64,000 nt of DNA from Melanocharis versteri (GCA_013397845.1 VZTG01007794.1:124001-188000); one strand, 5' to 3'; positions 1 through 13,855 are shown, counted from the stretch's first letter. Translations and numbers: made by a program. Notes: generated from the sequence alone by a model not told the origin.

Positions 1-3000
1 AGAGAACAATATCAGATTATTTGTTTAGGAAAAAAGCTTTAATACTTGTTAATTGCATGATTTAGAGTCTTCTGTTATTAGCGTAGTAGTTTAAAGACAA
101 GTCTTTCCCTTTACGTAGTGAAAAAAAATACCATATTTTTTTTAATCAATTCCTTAAAAAGCAAGCAAAAAACCACCTTGCTTTTCCTGAGGGCAAGGCA
201 GTGCCACATCAAAAGGTGGATAATGAGACAACATAGAACATAATGTTAAAATTTGAAAATAACAATCCAAAAAATGTTGTGCTGACCAAGCTGATGATGT
301 TGAGCCTGGGGACAGGAAGGCTCAGGGGCAATTTCATCACTCTGTATAAATGCCTAATTAGAGAGAATGAGGATGGAGCAGTGCCCGCTGATGGTACAAG
401 AGGCAGTGGGCAGAAATAACCCCACGAAGTTCTATCTGGACAAAAAAAAAGCTTTTTCTCTCTTAGGGTGGTCAGATACTGGAAAAGATTTTGTCAAGTC
501 TCCCTCCGTGGAGATGCTTATAACCTCATGGGGTGTGGTCCTGGGCAGCCTGCTGTAGGCAACTCTGTCTGAGCAGGGGCAGAGGCTCTCTCTAGCAGTC
601 TTCAATGTTTTTGTGAATTACACTGAAATTCACTGTGTGTAAAAGATGTGAAATGTTCATATTGTGTAGGATGGGTAATTGTTTAGGAGGTAAGCAGTTG
701 GTTTTCAGCACTTTTTCAGGCTTTCTGTGATGTAGGGACTTGAATGAAGTTAGGATCTGAGAAAGGTTACTTGCTACAAACTTCTTCATGTGGCACGTCA
801 CTGAATTCATACCAGAGTCCTCCCAGGAGGGGCATATCATGACATAGAGCATATTGCAGGCTCCCTACAATTTTGTCTAGGCTGGTTGGGTTCTTAAGAA
901 TAAGAAGCTCCGGTTTTCCAGTGGTTGTGCTGGTTGATCTGAGCTTGGTCTTCTAGATAATATCATGCAGCTGAAAACAGAGATCTATGCTCAGCAAATG
1001 GTCAGAGAGCACATCTTTGGGTTTTTTTGACCCATACTTACAGATTCCCCAAATAAGTATTTGGAAGGCTCAAGCTAAGGCCTGAATCTGCTCAAATATT
1101 CCTTTAAATACAGATCATATACTTAATTCTTACAGAGCTACCTAAGTAGTGGTTTCAGAGAAATTAGTAGTTCTGTACACATAAGCTTGTTTGCCTCTTT
1201 TCTAGGATAATTGGTGGTATTTTAATACTGTACTGGTTTGGACTGGGCCAGGATTAAACCACATCAAATACATGCTCTATTTGCCCAAATGAGTTTATTC
1301 CTGGGGCTTTTTTTTGGTTGTTTGTTTTATTTTTTTTTTCCTTTTTTTTTTGTTTCTTCGGATGAAAAGCTAACTACTAACAAAACAACATTCTGTAGTA
1401 GAAATATCAACCTCAATTTTTGTCCAGTTTTGGCTTTTAGTCATCTTAATGTTATCTTCTGCAGCTTTAATGAAAACACAGTGCATCCTGTCCAGACTTA
1501 AAAAACATCCTCCCAATGAAAAATTTGGTGCACAATGCTCTTTCTACAGATTTATATCACTGTTTATATTTCTAAACAAATATTTACCTTACTATGAGAT
1601 TCATTTTGAGAGCTTCTAAACATGTATTGTTTTTCAGGCTATATGCAGGATCCTGTAATGGAGAGAAATATAATTTCTAAGTGCTAAAATGCATACTAGC
1701 ATATACAAACCAATAACCAGCACAGTATGATCTGAAGAAATGACTTCCCCCTATACAGTGCATGTTCTTTAAAGAGAGCAACCACTGCTTTCTTGCTCAT
1801 TGTAATTCACACTGCGTCCAGCACTACTGGAAAACTAATGAAAATGCTGGGAGTATAAGGCTTTATTTTACTGTTGAGAATTCTCAGTGGTTACAATATT
1901 ATGTTGTGCCTAATTCTCCTGGTACCACGTTTTTTTAACAGTGATTTCTATTTTCAACCCAGTGATCCATTTCATGCATTAACCCCCTAAATACTGGATG
2001 TACTGTGTAGCACAAAGGAGCTTTCAGAGCAAAATGCTTTTGCTAGATTCATTGTAAATAGGAAAAATCTGCTCAATCAGTTAGAAATCTTATAAGCACA
2101 GGCTCAGTGGCATGGAAATCTGGGAAGCAGCGCTTTTTAAGTCCACCTCCAAGAAGATCAAAGCGCAGGAATAAAAGGAGGAGGTGCTGGTTTAATTTTT
2201 TCATCTGAGACTGCATGATATGAAGTGATGCAACTGTTGCCATAGTAAAGTTACATCGAGTTGACTATAAGCCAGTCAACATCACTGTGTAATATTCCCC
2301 CCCCGCCACAAGCCAAGCAGAAGGATAAACACTTCTTGATTGATTTTGTTTTCCCCCTTATAATAAGGAATTATAGGAAGTGATTTTAAAACTCTCTTAA
2401 AAATATAATTGCCAGCAGGGAAAAGTCAGCTAATATTTTTTGGATTTGAGGCATACTGTGTTTCAGATATTATTCATGTTTTTTCTCAAAATTGTCATTC
2501 ATGAAGCACCTTCAGTTGTCAACTGTGAGATAAAGGAGTCATCTGCTCAGTTAACTGGGGGAGTATTAAAATCTGGAAGATAATACCACTAGAATATTTT
2601 AAATGGTGTCTTCACACATCTGTTTAAGTTTTGGCAGAATTTACTTTCAGAGGCTCATCGATATGAAGATCTATTTCTGACAGTGCCCCGTGTAGGAGGT
2701 GAGGGATGACAGCCTTATTCAGAGGCCTTCTTTTACTTCAGAGCTTCTTAATTTCTTCTTGTTGCAGCACTTGAAAGCTTTGAGTAACGCCTTAGGGACC
2801 AGATGCTGCAGTGTGAGCCTGAACTTCCACCTTCACTTGAGAGAGTCTGGAGTGCCCCACCTGACCTCCAGGTGCTGGTTTCTGTCAGGTCCTGTGTCTG
2901 TGTCGTGTCTGCCGGCCTCCAGGGTTGTTTAAGATGCATAGTGCATCTCGCGTGGCTCTCAATTTTGTTAAGTAATCTTGCTTCAGGCAACTGACACCCT

Positions 3001-6000
3001 CACTAATGTGATTTGCTCTTTCAACTTTTCCAGAGAGGCAGGTGTACTTTAAGGGACTTTATTTTATTTGAAAGGGCTTCATGTGCTTATTTTGTGCTGT
3101 TGCTTTAGGGGGGGAAAGGCAAATTGGATAAGTGTTTCTTGCCCACTGAAGGCAGAGATGCTGATGTTGCTCATAAACTTTTGAAAGAGCTATCTCCCTC
3201 ACGGCTGTGTTGCATAGACAGGCTTCTCTATCAGTACTGGAGGCTTGGCCATGTCAGGAGGGTTGACCGTGGCCATTATTTCGGAGAATAGATGGTGTCT
3301 TCTATGTCTATAACCTGTGTCCTTGTTTGTCCCGAATATCCAGATTGAAAATAGATGACTGATTAACTTTTTTAAAATGAACACACCAGAAAACTCCTTC
3401 CTAACTTACTAGGTACCTGAAAAATCTTAGGTATTCTACATTTTTGCAGTGAAGTTATGCAGCTGTTAAAACTTGCCTGATTTTGTGATAGATCTAAGTA
3501 TCTCTAATCAGCAACAACAGGCTGAAATCCCTGCCTGCAGCTGGTCCCAAGGCCTTGAATTTGATTGGATAGTTTGAGGGAGCAAGCTTTCTTGAGTTAG
3601 AAGCTTAGAATCCACCTAAAAGATGAGAAACAATAAATAAAAGAATAAAAATATTATTTGAAGTGAGCCTGGGAGAAGGGGAACAGCTGTAGACACTTGT
3701 AGCCCGTTCCATCATTCAGAGAGTGCAGTGTAACACGGCCCTGGTCAGCATGTTACACAGCAGTAGCAAAGCCCTAGAAAGTGAAACGCTGCTCCTTGAC
3801 ATGCACAGGAAAGTGCAGATTTGAAAATATAACAAACAGGCAGTGGACCTCACTATCCTTGGCAAACTGGCAAAAAAAATTTCAGTGATAAAGAGAGGAA
3901 TGAGTAGGCCAGAGAGCACCTTGGTGGTCGAAGAACGTGTGTCTGAGTGGAGGGAACAGGAGAAACCAAGGTGAGTCCAAAGAGAAAGGTGACCTGGGGC
4001 TGCGATCCCCTACAGCACCATGTGGAAACGGGTAGGAATAAGGAACAGCTACATTTGTCAAAGGTAAGACTTATTCTTGCAACCTGTTGTATCTAAAAAA
4101 GTTTTTTTATTGTTTAAGTCTGCCCCCACACAGATAAGGTTTCTGCCATGAAAGTATGTGAATACAGTTGAAAAAATGGTCAACAATGTGTGCCATTTCA
4201 GTTCAATTCACTTGAGGCAAATGCCTAGTAAATAAATTTTCGTTATTTTTTTCTCTACCTCTTTATTAGAGATATCAAAGCTGTGGTTACTCAGATGTTC
4301 CTTTTATCCAGTAGCTGACGTTTTTCTGCATTCTCCGAAAGCATGTTGGAGTGCTGCAGCATTCAGTTGCTTTTGACAAGGAATGTCGATTCTCCTGATG
4401 TCCTCCCCTCTCATGTAAAAATAAGGCTTTGGTAGTCAGCAGTGTCCCTGGGGAGGCCTTGTTCTGCAAAATATAGAACAGATTGAGGTGATTGGTAAGG
4501 GGGTGGTATGGCACTGTCTTCATCCTGCTGCCCTGTTATCTGCTGAAGCGCTTTCTTATTGAAGCATTGGCCTGATATGTTTATGCTAGTGAGTTAGGTG
4601 TTAGAAAAACAGTTGTTGAAGAAGCATCTGTCAGCAAAGTTACACTGACTTATCACTATTGATTAGCAAGTGCTTATCATTATGTCTATTGACTAGTTTT
4701 GTCGACTGGCATTTTTAAGAGATTATTTTATTTTATGGCATCCTCTGGCTATTACCAGGAAGACAAAGCCTCCTGTATTTCAAATGAGCTCATTCATTAT
4801 TTTTCATTGTCTTTTCTATTACAGCCATTATCTTAGATCATGTAGATGTAGTAGAAACAATATTTACAGGACATAGCTCAATCTCTATGAAAAGGAAACC
4901 CCTCCAGATTCTACCCTATGAGAAGGAAAGATTGCTGTTCTTTTAAGGAGATAAAAAGGGGAAAAAATAACATGCCACAAAAAAACCATAGGTGTTACAG
5001 AAACAGCATTGTATCTAGTACTTATTTAAGGCAAAATTTGCACCCTTAATTTACATAATACAAGTGTAATCAGAATAGCACCATCAACATCAATGTTACA
5101 TTGGGCTGGCTCTGGATCAGAACTGCATACGAAACTTTAGCCTTCATGTGAGTAAGTGGTGGAGATGGTAATGTGGAATATGTGTATTATTGACGGGCTC
5201 TATTTGTCTTCATGGTTAAGATTATATTTTAAAGATCGTTTAGGGCCTCTGTGTAAAGAGCCCATCCCTGCCAAGAATTTTCTTAGCTCTTTTTCCTAGT
5301 ATTTCGCTAACTCCTACGAAGATGGAATACATGGTGTTGCCATTTTCACCATTAAACCTTAACGGATTAAATCCTCATATTCTAGCCTTGTGTTTGGAGA
5401 AAAAAAAAAAACCAAACACTGAAAAGAAAGTTAGATGTCTCTTTCCTGTGATTATTGATGAGAGCCGTATTTTGGGTGATAAAAACCAGAGGAGATGCAA
5501 AAGACTGCTTCATCGGAAGAAAACAGCAGGAGCAAGTCTCTTGAGGATTGCCCCCATCTGTAGCTGTTGCAGAGAAAGCAGACCTTGATAAACCCTGTGC
5601 ACAGGTCAGAGCTTTCTCCAAGCCTGAGAATTACTAATGGGAATCCATTTTGCCCCCTAGAGATAGCTAAAGGTGGAGTGGGCTGACTGGCTATTAAATG
5701 AACGTGGCTTTAAATGCAGACAGGCATTTAAAGCCTTGTGCCATATAAATTAGAATTTCAGTTTATAGGATCACATTTTCATGGAATATTTTTCATATAA
5801 AAAATGCAAGTAGCCTAAACCCACCCCTTTTAGACCATGTTTAGAAAGAAGTGTTACGCTCCTAGAAATGAAAATAAATGCTGTTCTTTTCATAGATGCA
5901 CTTTAGCTTTCCATTGTCTTTATGCATTCACTCTTTCATTCATTATTGCAGGTGAATTTGACTTATTTTTTTGTTTTGTGCTAACTGGCCTAGAGGAATA

Positions 6001-9000
6001 TGCATTGGTGGGAACTTCAGACAGTAATGGTAGATGTTGAGATACCCGTGTCTCTGATCTCTCTGCACTTACATGATACTTAGCTAATGGCAATGTAGTC
6101 CCTGGTCATTGAATGAAGGACTTTGAAATCAGATAGTAGAAAAGAACTTTCGCCAGGAAAGATGGAAAATGAAATGGATTTTGTCTCCTTTATAAAATGT
6201 TGTAGTGTCATTAATTCAAAACTTAAGTGATGGATGAGCCCACATAATTTTATATGGGAAAGAACTTGCCAAAGCTTTCTGTTAAGTTTCATAAACTCTC
6301 CATATGAAGAAATGCCACAATGGTAGCTTTCTCAGACCAAAGAGTTTAGAATTATATGCTATCTGTGTCTAAGACCGCTGGCAATCAGTACAGATACAGA
6401 ACCCAGTTCTAAAATTTTCTCTTTGATTTTACACATGCTGGAATTTGGCAGAAATTTTTTTTCCAGTCAAATCTCAGCACATAGGCTAAAGGCTTCTTGC
6501 CACCAAGGGAGGTAAAATAGGGGCAGCAAAATGTTGGTAAGCAAGCACTTCTTCACCTTGTCTTTCAGGTTTCCTTGTCCTGTGATTATTTTAGATGTTT
6601 CAGGCTGCATGGCAATAATAACAGTACTGAAATATATCTGAAGGAAATGAGTTCTTTTCTTCTTATTTCATTTATTTTCTGTGACTTTTTATTTTCTTCT
6701 TTCCATCTGTATTTTCTTTTATTAATATTCATTTTTCTTCACTGCTAGTAGTGTAACAACTCCTGGAATATACTTTAGAGATTGTGAAGTCTCAGAAGAT
6801 TTCTGAGGTTTGAATAACACCGAAATGTTCAGTAGACCAGAGATGCTTATAAAGAATTTCCTATAAAATACTATCATAGCTTATTCTTCCCTTTCCAGAG
6901 GGCTGTCCAAGTGGGCTTTCATGGCTGCATGCCATTAGTTACTGAAACTATGTGGTAAAGTAGTTTTGCTGTTGTGTTGAAGAATCCCAAGAAGCAAGGA
7001 CTAAAGTTACTTTGACACTTGCCTTGTGCATCTGTACCATAGAAGCAGATGATAATTCTCTAATGTAGATCCTTGTCTTGAGAGAGAGAGAAGAGTTGCT
7101 GTGGGACTGGTGTTTTGGGTTTTCTGTAGAGGTAGACAGACCTGTGTGAGATGGGAAAAGCTCCTGGTGGAGACATGGAGGGTTTAGCTCTGGTGAATAA
7201 GAGAAGCTGAAACAGCATAACAAGAGGAGAGGAGAAAGCACTTTGCATTGAGTTCATGTTTACAAAACTGAAATATTTACAAAACCTACTGTAAAATGGA
7301 GATAAAATAATAAGGATTATTAGCAGCATGACAGTATTAGTAGTAATGGCATCCTTGATGCTTTTGTACAGCCTAAATATTCAATTGTAATACTAAATCA
7401 AGTGATTGTGGTATCTTGCTGTTCTGGGCTATCAATGGAAATCTGCTGTCAGTGATGGTATGAATGAATATGGGGAACACTCATGACTGAATGAAGTAAA
7501 ATATGTTTTACAACAGATGTTGCTGTGAAACCAGATATTTTGATTTAAGAAAAAAACACTCCAGGTGTTATTTTCAATTAGTTAATAATACTTAGCAAAA
7601 ACACAGTGCCTTCAAAGACATACTGTCATTGAAAATTGTTTTAATGATAGTTTTTTGGTCAGCCGTAGTAGCAGTTTTCTTTTAAAGGAAAGCTGTAATG
7701 GCAATTTATATACGTATTTAAATATAGTGAGTCTCTCTGACAGAAATGTGGAAGTCAACAAGATAGGGTAGGTTGACATAAGAAAAACAGTGCTAATGAA
7801 TAATAATATGCATTATGCCATTAATGATAACTCATCCCTTACAGTGCAGGAAAACAAAGGGGAGGTCACCAGAGAGAAAAGAATGAACAAGAATGTATTT
7901 ATGTATGTGAGGCTCTCCTCTTTCCTTCCTCCTCAGGCATCCTACATCTGAAGTCCTTTCTCTTGTTAGGAAACTAATTATACAGAGGTTGCCAACCCAG
8001 ATCTCTTTCAACTATTAAAACAGTGAAGCATCTTTCTCATCCAGGTAGTAATTAGCAGTCACCTAGTTGCAAGGCCAGCACAATCGTGCAGGTATTCTGC
8101 TCAGAGAGCATTGATTTGAATGAGAGCAGTAGAAGAGTTCACATTAATTCCTGAAGAAATTTTTTTAGTTCATCATGTGCCTGATTTCCCCTGTAGTACA
8201 TTGCTTTTTCTCGTGCCCCCTGTCTCTATGCTGACTACTGTTTATTTTGCTATCTGCTGTGTAAAGTCATTCACAGAGCTCATGGGTCTGTGAGATGTGC
8301 AGTCTTCCCTCCCTTTGGCTGGTGGATTATCACCATTAATACCTCCACTCAAGTCTGGGGACTGTTTTGGGTGAAGCAGCCGTGAGCTAGAAGAACAGTC
8401 AGTCCTTCCTCTCTGAAGTGTTAAACATGCATTGGTAGTCCATGTGATGGTAAATAGATGAGCTGCTTTAGTAAACCAGTTCTGGCCAAATCACCACAGC
8501 CTAGAAGGCTGCTTCTTGTTTGTAATGCTAGTGGAAAGCCTGAGGTTAATTAACTTCACTCCTCTTGAAAACAGGAAATTTCTGCAGCAGCTACTGACTT
8601 TATCTTTAATTATTGCGTGCTCTGGAATCAGAACTGTATGTGGTTTATGAAGTCAGCTCCGTTTCAACAGCATGATTAATTTATTGAAATGAAATTTTAA
8701 AACTTAGCACTGGAGTGTATTGTTGGCTTTGCTAATCATAAATGACTGACATATTCTGGTGTGTTCCCTTTGCTTTCTCAATCCTTATTTACTCATGGGC
8801 TGTAAGTGGTTAGTAGGACACTCATGCCAAGAAAGATCTTTATCGCTCTCGAGGCCCAGTTGTGTGTTCATGTGTGAGCACGTAATTTCATGCACCTGAA
8901 ATCAATGCCAGGATTTCCTCAAAATTCTATAGCAGACATTCTATAAACATGACCATTCTCTAAATTTGTAGAAAAGAAATGGAGAAAAGGAAGGAGAATC

Positions 9001-11219
9001 ATATGTGGAAAAACCCCCCACAAAACAAAATTATTATAGAGTCAGGGAGATATTCAAATAATAGCAGGGTTTGTTCTTACAGTTCACCTGAACTCTCTTT
9101 CCCTTTTTTATCCTAATGGTATATATTGTATGAAAATGGCACTTGCTGGTATTGTCTACTAGAGTACTGAACAAAGTCCTGGTAAAATGAGCACTCTACT
9201 AGAAATTTGTGGTTCTTTACCCAGCCTTTTCTGAGTCTGCTTATGAAATATCACATGTTCCGTTTTTCACTGTTGAGAGAAGTCTGTACTGTGTCAGTTG
9301 AACGATGTCATTGAAGAAGTGCTTGCAACAGTTTATGAATTTTCTTTTCAGACAAGACTGGCCCGTGTATTTAACTATTAACTTCTCTAATTATTTATAG
9401 ATTTGGAACCAAATATTCATGTCTGTCTGTAAATGATTCTTCAAGATATCAAAGATTTCTCCCTGTTCACCTTGAAGCATGGATTGCTTCATGGCAATGC
9501 TTTCTGTTGAAAGCCTGCTCTAGATGGCTGTCTTGTTTAATCCTTATTATTACTGTTTTGTTTCATCCTGCAAAACAAGACATCATAACTCTCAATGTCC
9601 ATTTTTCAGAGCCTCTGGTGGTTTGTTTCAGAGTTTTGGAAAATTGCTAAAAATTTTGGAGGGCTCTTAGGAAGAGAGAGGGGAAGGCAACAGGTGATTT
9701 AGGTGAGTGCCAGACTTGGTTGGGTGCTGAATGACTTTGTGTACTTAGATAAACTCTTTTCTGTGTACTGTTATGTATATGTTATTGTTCATGGTGAATG
9801 TAGAAGTAAGTTTGGTGATTTCTTTTGATCTCAGTTCTGTCCTGGGCTGTTCTGTAAGTGGGACAACATTGCAGCTGTAGCAGTGTCAGGATGCAGAATC
9901 AATGTGTGCTAGCAGCAGGAGACAGCCACAGTGCAGGGGTAGTTTTCCAGAAGCTTATTTGAGGGGCTTCATATTTCTTGTCCCAGATTCAGTGGATAAA
10001 TAACAGATAGTTAAAAGAGGATTTATTAGTCACTGGCCATTCTGCTGTCAGGTTAGAAGACATGGAAAGTAACCCACTTCCCACTTCTGTTTTTTGGTGT
10101 TCTCTGTGGTTGTGTGGGCTTTGGAGATCAGCTTCATGCCACTACAGTTGTTGGCAGGTATTCAAGCCTTAAGATAATTGCCCATCTGTGTAACTCTTAG
10201 TGAAAAATTAACCATTCAGAAAGAGTAGCTGTGACATAATTTGAAGTTTGATTTGACAACATGTAAAATAACAGAGGAAAGTGAGAGGTAACATAATACA
10301 CCGTCTATCAAGTAAGGTTGTTCATGCATCTTTGAATTAATGATTCACAGAAATGGTAACTTCAAGAATCAAGAGCCAAAAAAATCCAAGCAGAATTTAA
10401 AGAAAGCTCTGAACATGAAAGAAGATGTAATCAAATATTTCCTAGCAGAAAGAACTGTACAGAGAAGAATGCAAAATTTGTGTATGTTGGGGAGTGGGTG
10501 GGGGTCAGAAAGGGCTGGAGGGGAAAAGAAAAGGTAGTATTTGAGAGAAATAGGGAAAGAAAAAGTGTTCTTGCTATCTGTGGGTAGCCAAAGTTTGTGA
10601 GAATCAGCTTTCTGATAAACTGCTGGTTTTGATCAATGATTAAGGGAAGATAATACCAGGAAATGTCTTTCTCTGAACCCTTAACTCTCGCAGCTCATTA
10701 CTTTGATGAACATCAAAATGCTGATATGAATTTCTTCTGCAGCTGTGTAGACATGTCACCTGTTTGCTCCAGTCCATTCAGGGTGAGCTGATAAAAAAAT
10801 GTCACCTCTGGTGGGGTGGTCAGTGCTGCGTGTGGCATCCTCCTGTGCCTGAAGAGTATAGACTGGACAGGAATTTCTGTCTCTTCAGATACCAAAACTC
10901 TTTACCATTAACGATTCCCCCCTGCACCTATATTACAACCTAATGTTTCTTCAGGCTCTGAGGTTGGGCCTAGCAGTGGAGAAACTGGGATGGTTAAAGA
11001 CAGAGAAGTAGGGTTAGACTGGTTCCATGTCCCTGAATCAAGCACGGCAGGGGCTTGATTTGGTCTTTGAAGCCCCAGCTCTATTTCCCACTTCCAGGTT
11101 ACGGAGTACTTCAAGGCATTTGAAAGATCTTTGGCTGCACTGGAAACTCCAATTATGTCAAAATTGAATACTCTTGTTTCCTCTGTGTTTGAAAAATTTA
11201 TCTTCCCAATCGGCTCTGC
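1..11219. other. Gene-free AT-rich DNA (intergenic or intronic)
   Basis: I find no gene, RNA gene or recognisable transposon here. Open frames are short (none above about 106 codons), overlap on opposite strands, and none shows a known motif. The sequence has scattered T and A homopolymers, for example around 1309-1352, a C8 run near 2298 and a short (GA)n near 7079. Two stretches are free of low-complexity runs and carry TAAT, AATTA and RFX-like half sites: about 2100-2290, with GTTGCCATAG, and about 8540-8780. They could be conserved noncoding elements, but one sequence cannot show that. Old, unrecognisable repeats may also be present. Confidence 0.7.
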
Positions 11220-11349
11220 TGTTTTCATGGTTTAGCCCCAGCCAGCAGCCAAGCCTCAAGCAGCCACTCACACACTCCCCCATCAGCAGGATCAGGGAGA
11301 GAATTGGAAAAGAAAAAGTGAGAAAACTCATGGGTGGAGATAAAAATAG

Positions 11350-11355
11350 TTTAAT
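11350..11355 (-). promoter_or_regulatory. LTR polyadenylation signal (ATTAAA)
   Basis: The minus strand reads CCTTATTAAACTATTTTTATCTC across 11360-11338 in a form usual for this LTR family, and the ATTAAA hexamer is intact. It would end transcripts begun at the TATA box 145 bp upstream, or leftward transcripts entering from further away. Confidence 0.5.
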
Positions 11356-11497
11356 AAGGAAAGCAGAAACTGTGCACAAAAGCAAAGCAAAACAAGGAAT
11401 ACATTCATTGCTTCCCATGGGGAGGCAGGTGTTCAGTGATGCGGGAAGACAAATGCCATCACTCTGAACGTCCCCCCTTCCTCCTTCTTCTCCCAGC

Positions 11498-11505
11498 TTT
11501 ATATA
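11498..11505 (-). promoter_or_regulatory. TATA box of the LTR promoter
   Basis: The minus strand reads TATATAAA followed by GCTGGGAGAAG. It sits at the U3/R position expected in this LTR, about 145 bp upstream of the ATTAAA signal. Transcription would run leftward, towards lower coordinates. Whether the promoter still works cannot be judged from sequence. Confidence 0.6.
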
Positions 11506-12280
11506 GTGAGTATGAGCTGCATGATATGGAATATCTCTTGGGTCAGCTCTGTCATCTCCCCACTTCTTGTGCACCCCCAGCCCACTTACTGCTGGGATGG
11601 GGTGAGAAGCAGAAAAGGCCGTAGCTCCGTGTAAACAGGGCTCAGTATTAACTAAAACATCCCTGTTTTATCAACACTGTCTTCAGCTCAAATCCAAAAC
11701 ACAGCCCCTTACCAGTTACTCTGAAAAAAAATTAATTCTATCCCATCCAAAACCAGCCCAGCTACACATCTCTAAAGTGGAAGGTGGGGCTTGAACTTCT
11801 GGGACAAAGCCATCTGAGATGACTATATAACCACAGCCTGACTGTTTGTCCTTCTCACTTCTTGGTCTTGACAGGAAATTAATTTGAGACACGAGCAATA
11901 TTTTTCTGTCCATTTAGAAAATACCCAAGATAATTTGGGAAGGTATCTTGGGAAAGGCATCTTCTACTCTGTTAAATAGTCTCTGCAATGAACTTTCCTG
12001 GAGTAATAAAGGTTTAGATTCAGTCATGTTCCAGAAATGCTTAGATGTGAAATGTCTGTAGTTTGTAAATGAGGTGTTATTTTATATGTGTGTGATATAG
12101 TCAGACATGTGACTCACCTCTAAGAGTATATGTTCACAAACTGCCAGAGAAAAAGCATTTCCTTGCCAGGCCAGTGGCTGATCTTCACATCTACCAATTC
12201 ATATATCCTGTTTCCTCTTGTGTTTTGCTTAAATGCTCTAGTGCATTTGGGTCTCTGAAAGGTTATTTGTGTGTATAGGA

Positions 12281-12303
12281 ATGTGCGCATATATGTGTGT
12301 GTG
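12281..12303. repeat. Alternating purine-pyrimidine tract (Z-DNA-prone)
   Basis: Twenty-three bases alternate strictly between purine and pyrimidine: ATGTGCGCAT, ATATGTGTGT, GTG. The CGC core and flanking TG/TA steps favour Z-DNA or slipped structures under negative supercoiling. Related TATATG motifs continue to about 12345. Confidence 0.55.
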
Positions 12304-12834
12304 AATAGGCATATATGTATATATGGATCTTATATGTGTAGGAGTATGAATGTATTTATGCATGCTGGTTCCAAAATGCAGCCTTCATGGCTTGAACCAT
12401 TGCTAGTAAAATCTGTCATCTAGAAAACATAAAATTCGTGAGGAAAATAAAAAATCCCAAGGAACTACACCTGTTACCCAGAAAGTAAATGTATCCATTT
12501 ACTGATTTATGGATTTGCATATTTTTGTTAAACACCAAATTTGTGAATTTTGAAGCCGTTTTTAATTATTTTCTTCATTACACTTTCTGTGAAGGTTAAC
12601 CTGTTGCATTAAGTAAAGAGAGTAAATTGTTGAAAAGAGTAAAAGATTGAGAAATGCATGGATAGTTTTACAGATTAGTCCCAGAGCTCCATTAAGGAAG
12701 AAGGAGTAAGCACAGCTCCCGTTCAAAACATTGTTGCCTTCCAGGTGCTTTGATCAGTGTGTCAGTTCCAATGACAGCTTGCATAGCTTGGCTGTGTGCA
12801 GGATTTTGTAAGAGCAGCACATAGTAAATATGAG

Positions 12835-12839
<5 letters not shown>

Positions 12840-12872
<33 letters not shown>
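12840..12872. repeat. (TA)16 microsatellite
   Basis: Sixteen uninterrupted TA units are followed by an AT-rich tail (AAATTATATAATTATATAG) to about 12890. The tract is self-complementary and could extrude as a cruciform. Tracts of this kind are usually length-polymorphic and prone to assembly error. Confidence 0.9.
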
Positions 12873-12875
<3 letters not shown>

Positions 12876-13832
12876 TATATAATTATATAGTGTATTAATT
12901 TGAATAGTGCCACCTTATTTTCTCATTTCCATGTCCAGGAAGTTATGTTGTGGACAGCAGAGATTACAGTGGAGTTGTAATGATTAGTTACTGGTTCATG
13001 TTTGTTAAGATTGTAGATTCTTAATTTTTTTTCTTTAATACATTGTGCATCCTAAATTATTTGAGATGTTGCACAAGGTGGAGTGTAAAGGCCAAGCAAA
13101 CTTTTATGTTTTATGTATGAGTTGTTCTGTCCTTAACCAGAAATGATGTTTGACTGAGCAACTTGCACATGCCCTGTATGGCTAGAATAGGCATCCACCC
13201 AGTGAGTATAACCAAATAAGAGGCTTAGCTTGATATCAAATTTGCTTGCACTCATTTAGCAAAGTTATTTTGAGAGTATATGGCTGCGTTTCATTACTTA
13301 TCTCTGGGAACAAGAGTGATGCTTATCAGAAACTGCGTTTTGCTTCAGCATCTATGCAAGCTACAAAAAATGGGCTACTGTTGGAGGTCTGCAGTAGCAA
13401 AGGTGTCACTGCAATACTGAAACTGCTGTGTTAATCGTGTGAGCTTGGTCCACTGCTTTTTGAGATATATTGAATGCATGTGCACAGCAAACAATGCATT
13501 TTTGAACTTCGAGAATATGCAAATATTTTAGCAAACTAAGCCACATTCCATTTTAACAGGAGATGTTAAATTAATGAGAGCTATAATGTCCCACCAACAA
13601 AAATTACACGTGAGCTTCCTTCCACTTGTACAAACAAAATCAGTAAATCAGTGAGAAATCTTCATTTGGGAGCAAAGGGAGGATAATGTCAGTCCTTGGC
13701 TGTTGGATTATATAATGCCACTGACAAGTCCTAAGGCCAAATAAAACCCATTTGTAACATTGGGTTATGCTCTGAGCAATGTAACCTGATAGTTTAGCTG
13801 TAAACCTGTTTCTTTTCTTGATATACTTAATT

Positions 13833-13855
13833 TAGAATCATAGAATTAAGGTTGG
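13833..13855 (-). mobile_element. Tiny CR1 3'-end remnant (possible)
   Basis: The plus strand reads TAGAATCATAGAATTAAGG then TTGG. This matches the reverse complement of the ATTCTATGATTCTA terminus of avian CR1 followed by its CCAACCTT motif, with a small internal deletion. Similarity stops after about 23 bp, so this is either an extremely truncated insertion or the last readable part of an old one. Chance similarity is possible given the length. Confidence 0.5.

Larger units (their letters stand above)
11220..11766 (-). mobile_element. Solo LTR of an avian endogenous retrovirus, minus orientation
   Basis: Read on the minus strand, this roughly 540-bp block has the layout of a retroviral LTR. 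It begins near 11760-11766 with a TGGGCTGG/TGTAGC type start and has a TATATAAA box at 11505-11498. An ATTAAA polyadenylation signal lies at 11355-11350, and the block ends near 11220 with a GGTTTA...AACA terminus. I recognise the family: it is a common interspersed LTR in neoavian genomes, known by features such as the minus-strand GTGCACAAGAAGT stretch near 11560-11575 and the TTGTTTTGCTTTGC stretch near 11380-11397. I do not assign a subfamily. No second LTR and no gag, pol or env remains are in the window, so it is a solo LTR left by recombination. No clear target-site duplication can be matched, so the ends are uncertain by about 10 bp. The element is non-coding; long frames across it are incidental. 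Confidence 0.82.
11767..13832. other. Gene-free AT-rich DNA with simple repeats
   Basis: No gene is visible. The stretch holds an alternating purine-pyrimidine tract at 12281-12303 and a (TA)n microsatellite at 12840-12872, both listed separately. The remainder is unremarkable AT-rich DNA with short frames only. Confidence 0.65.

Noticed and set aside
11158..11574. 138-codon minus-strand frame with hydrophobic segments
   Set aside because: It lies almost wholly inside the solo LTR, which is non-coding; the frame is an incidental reading of LTR sequence.
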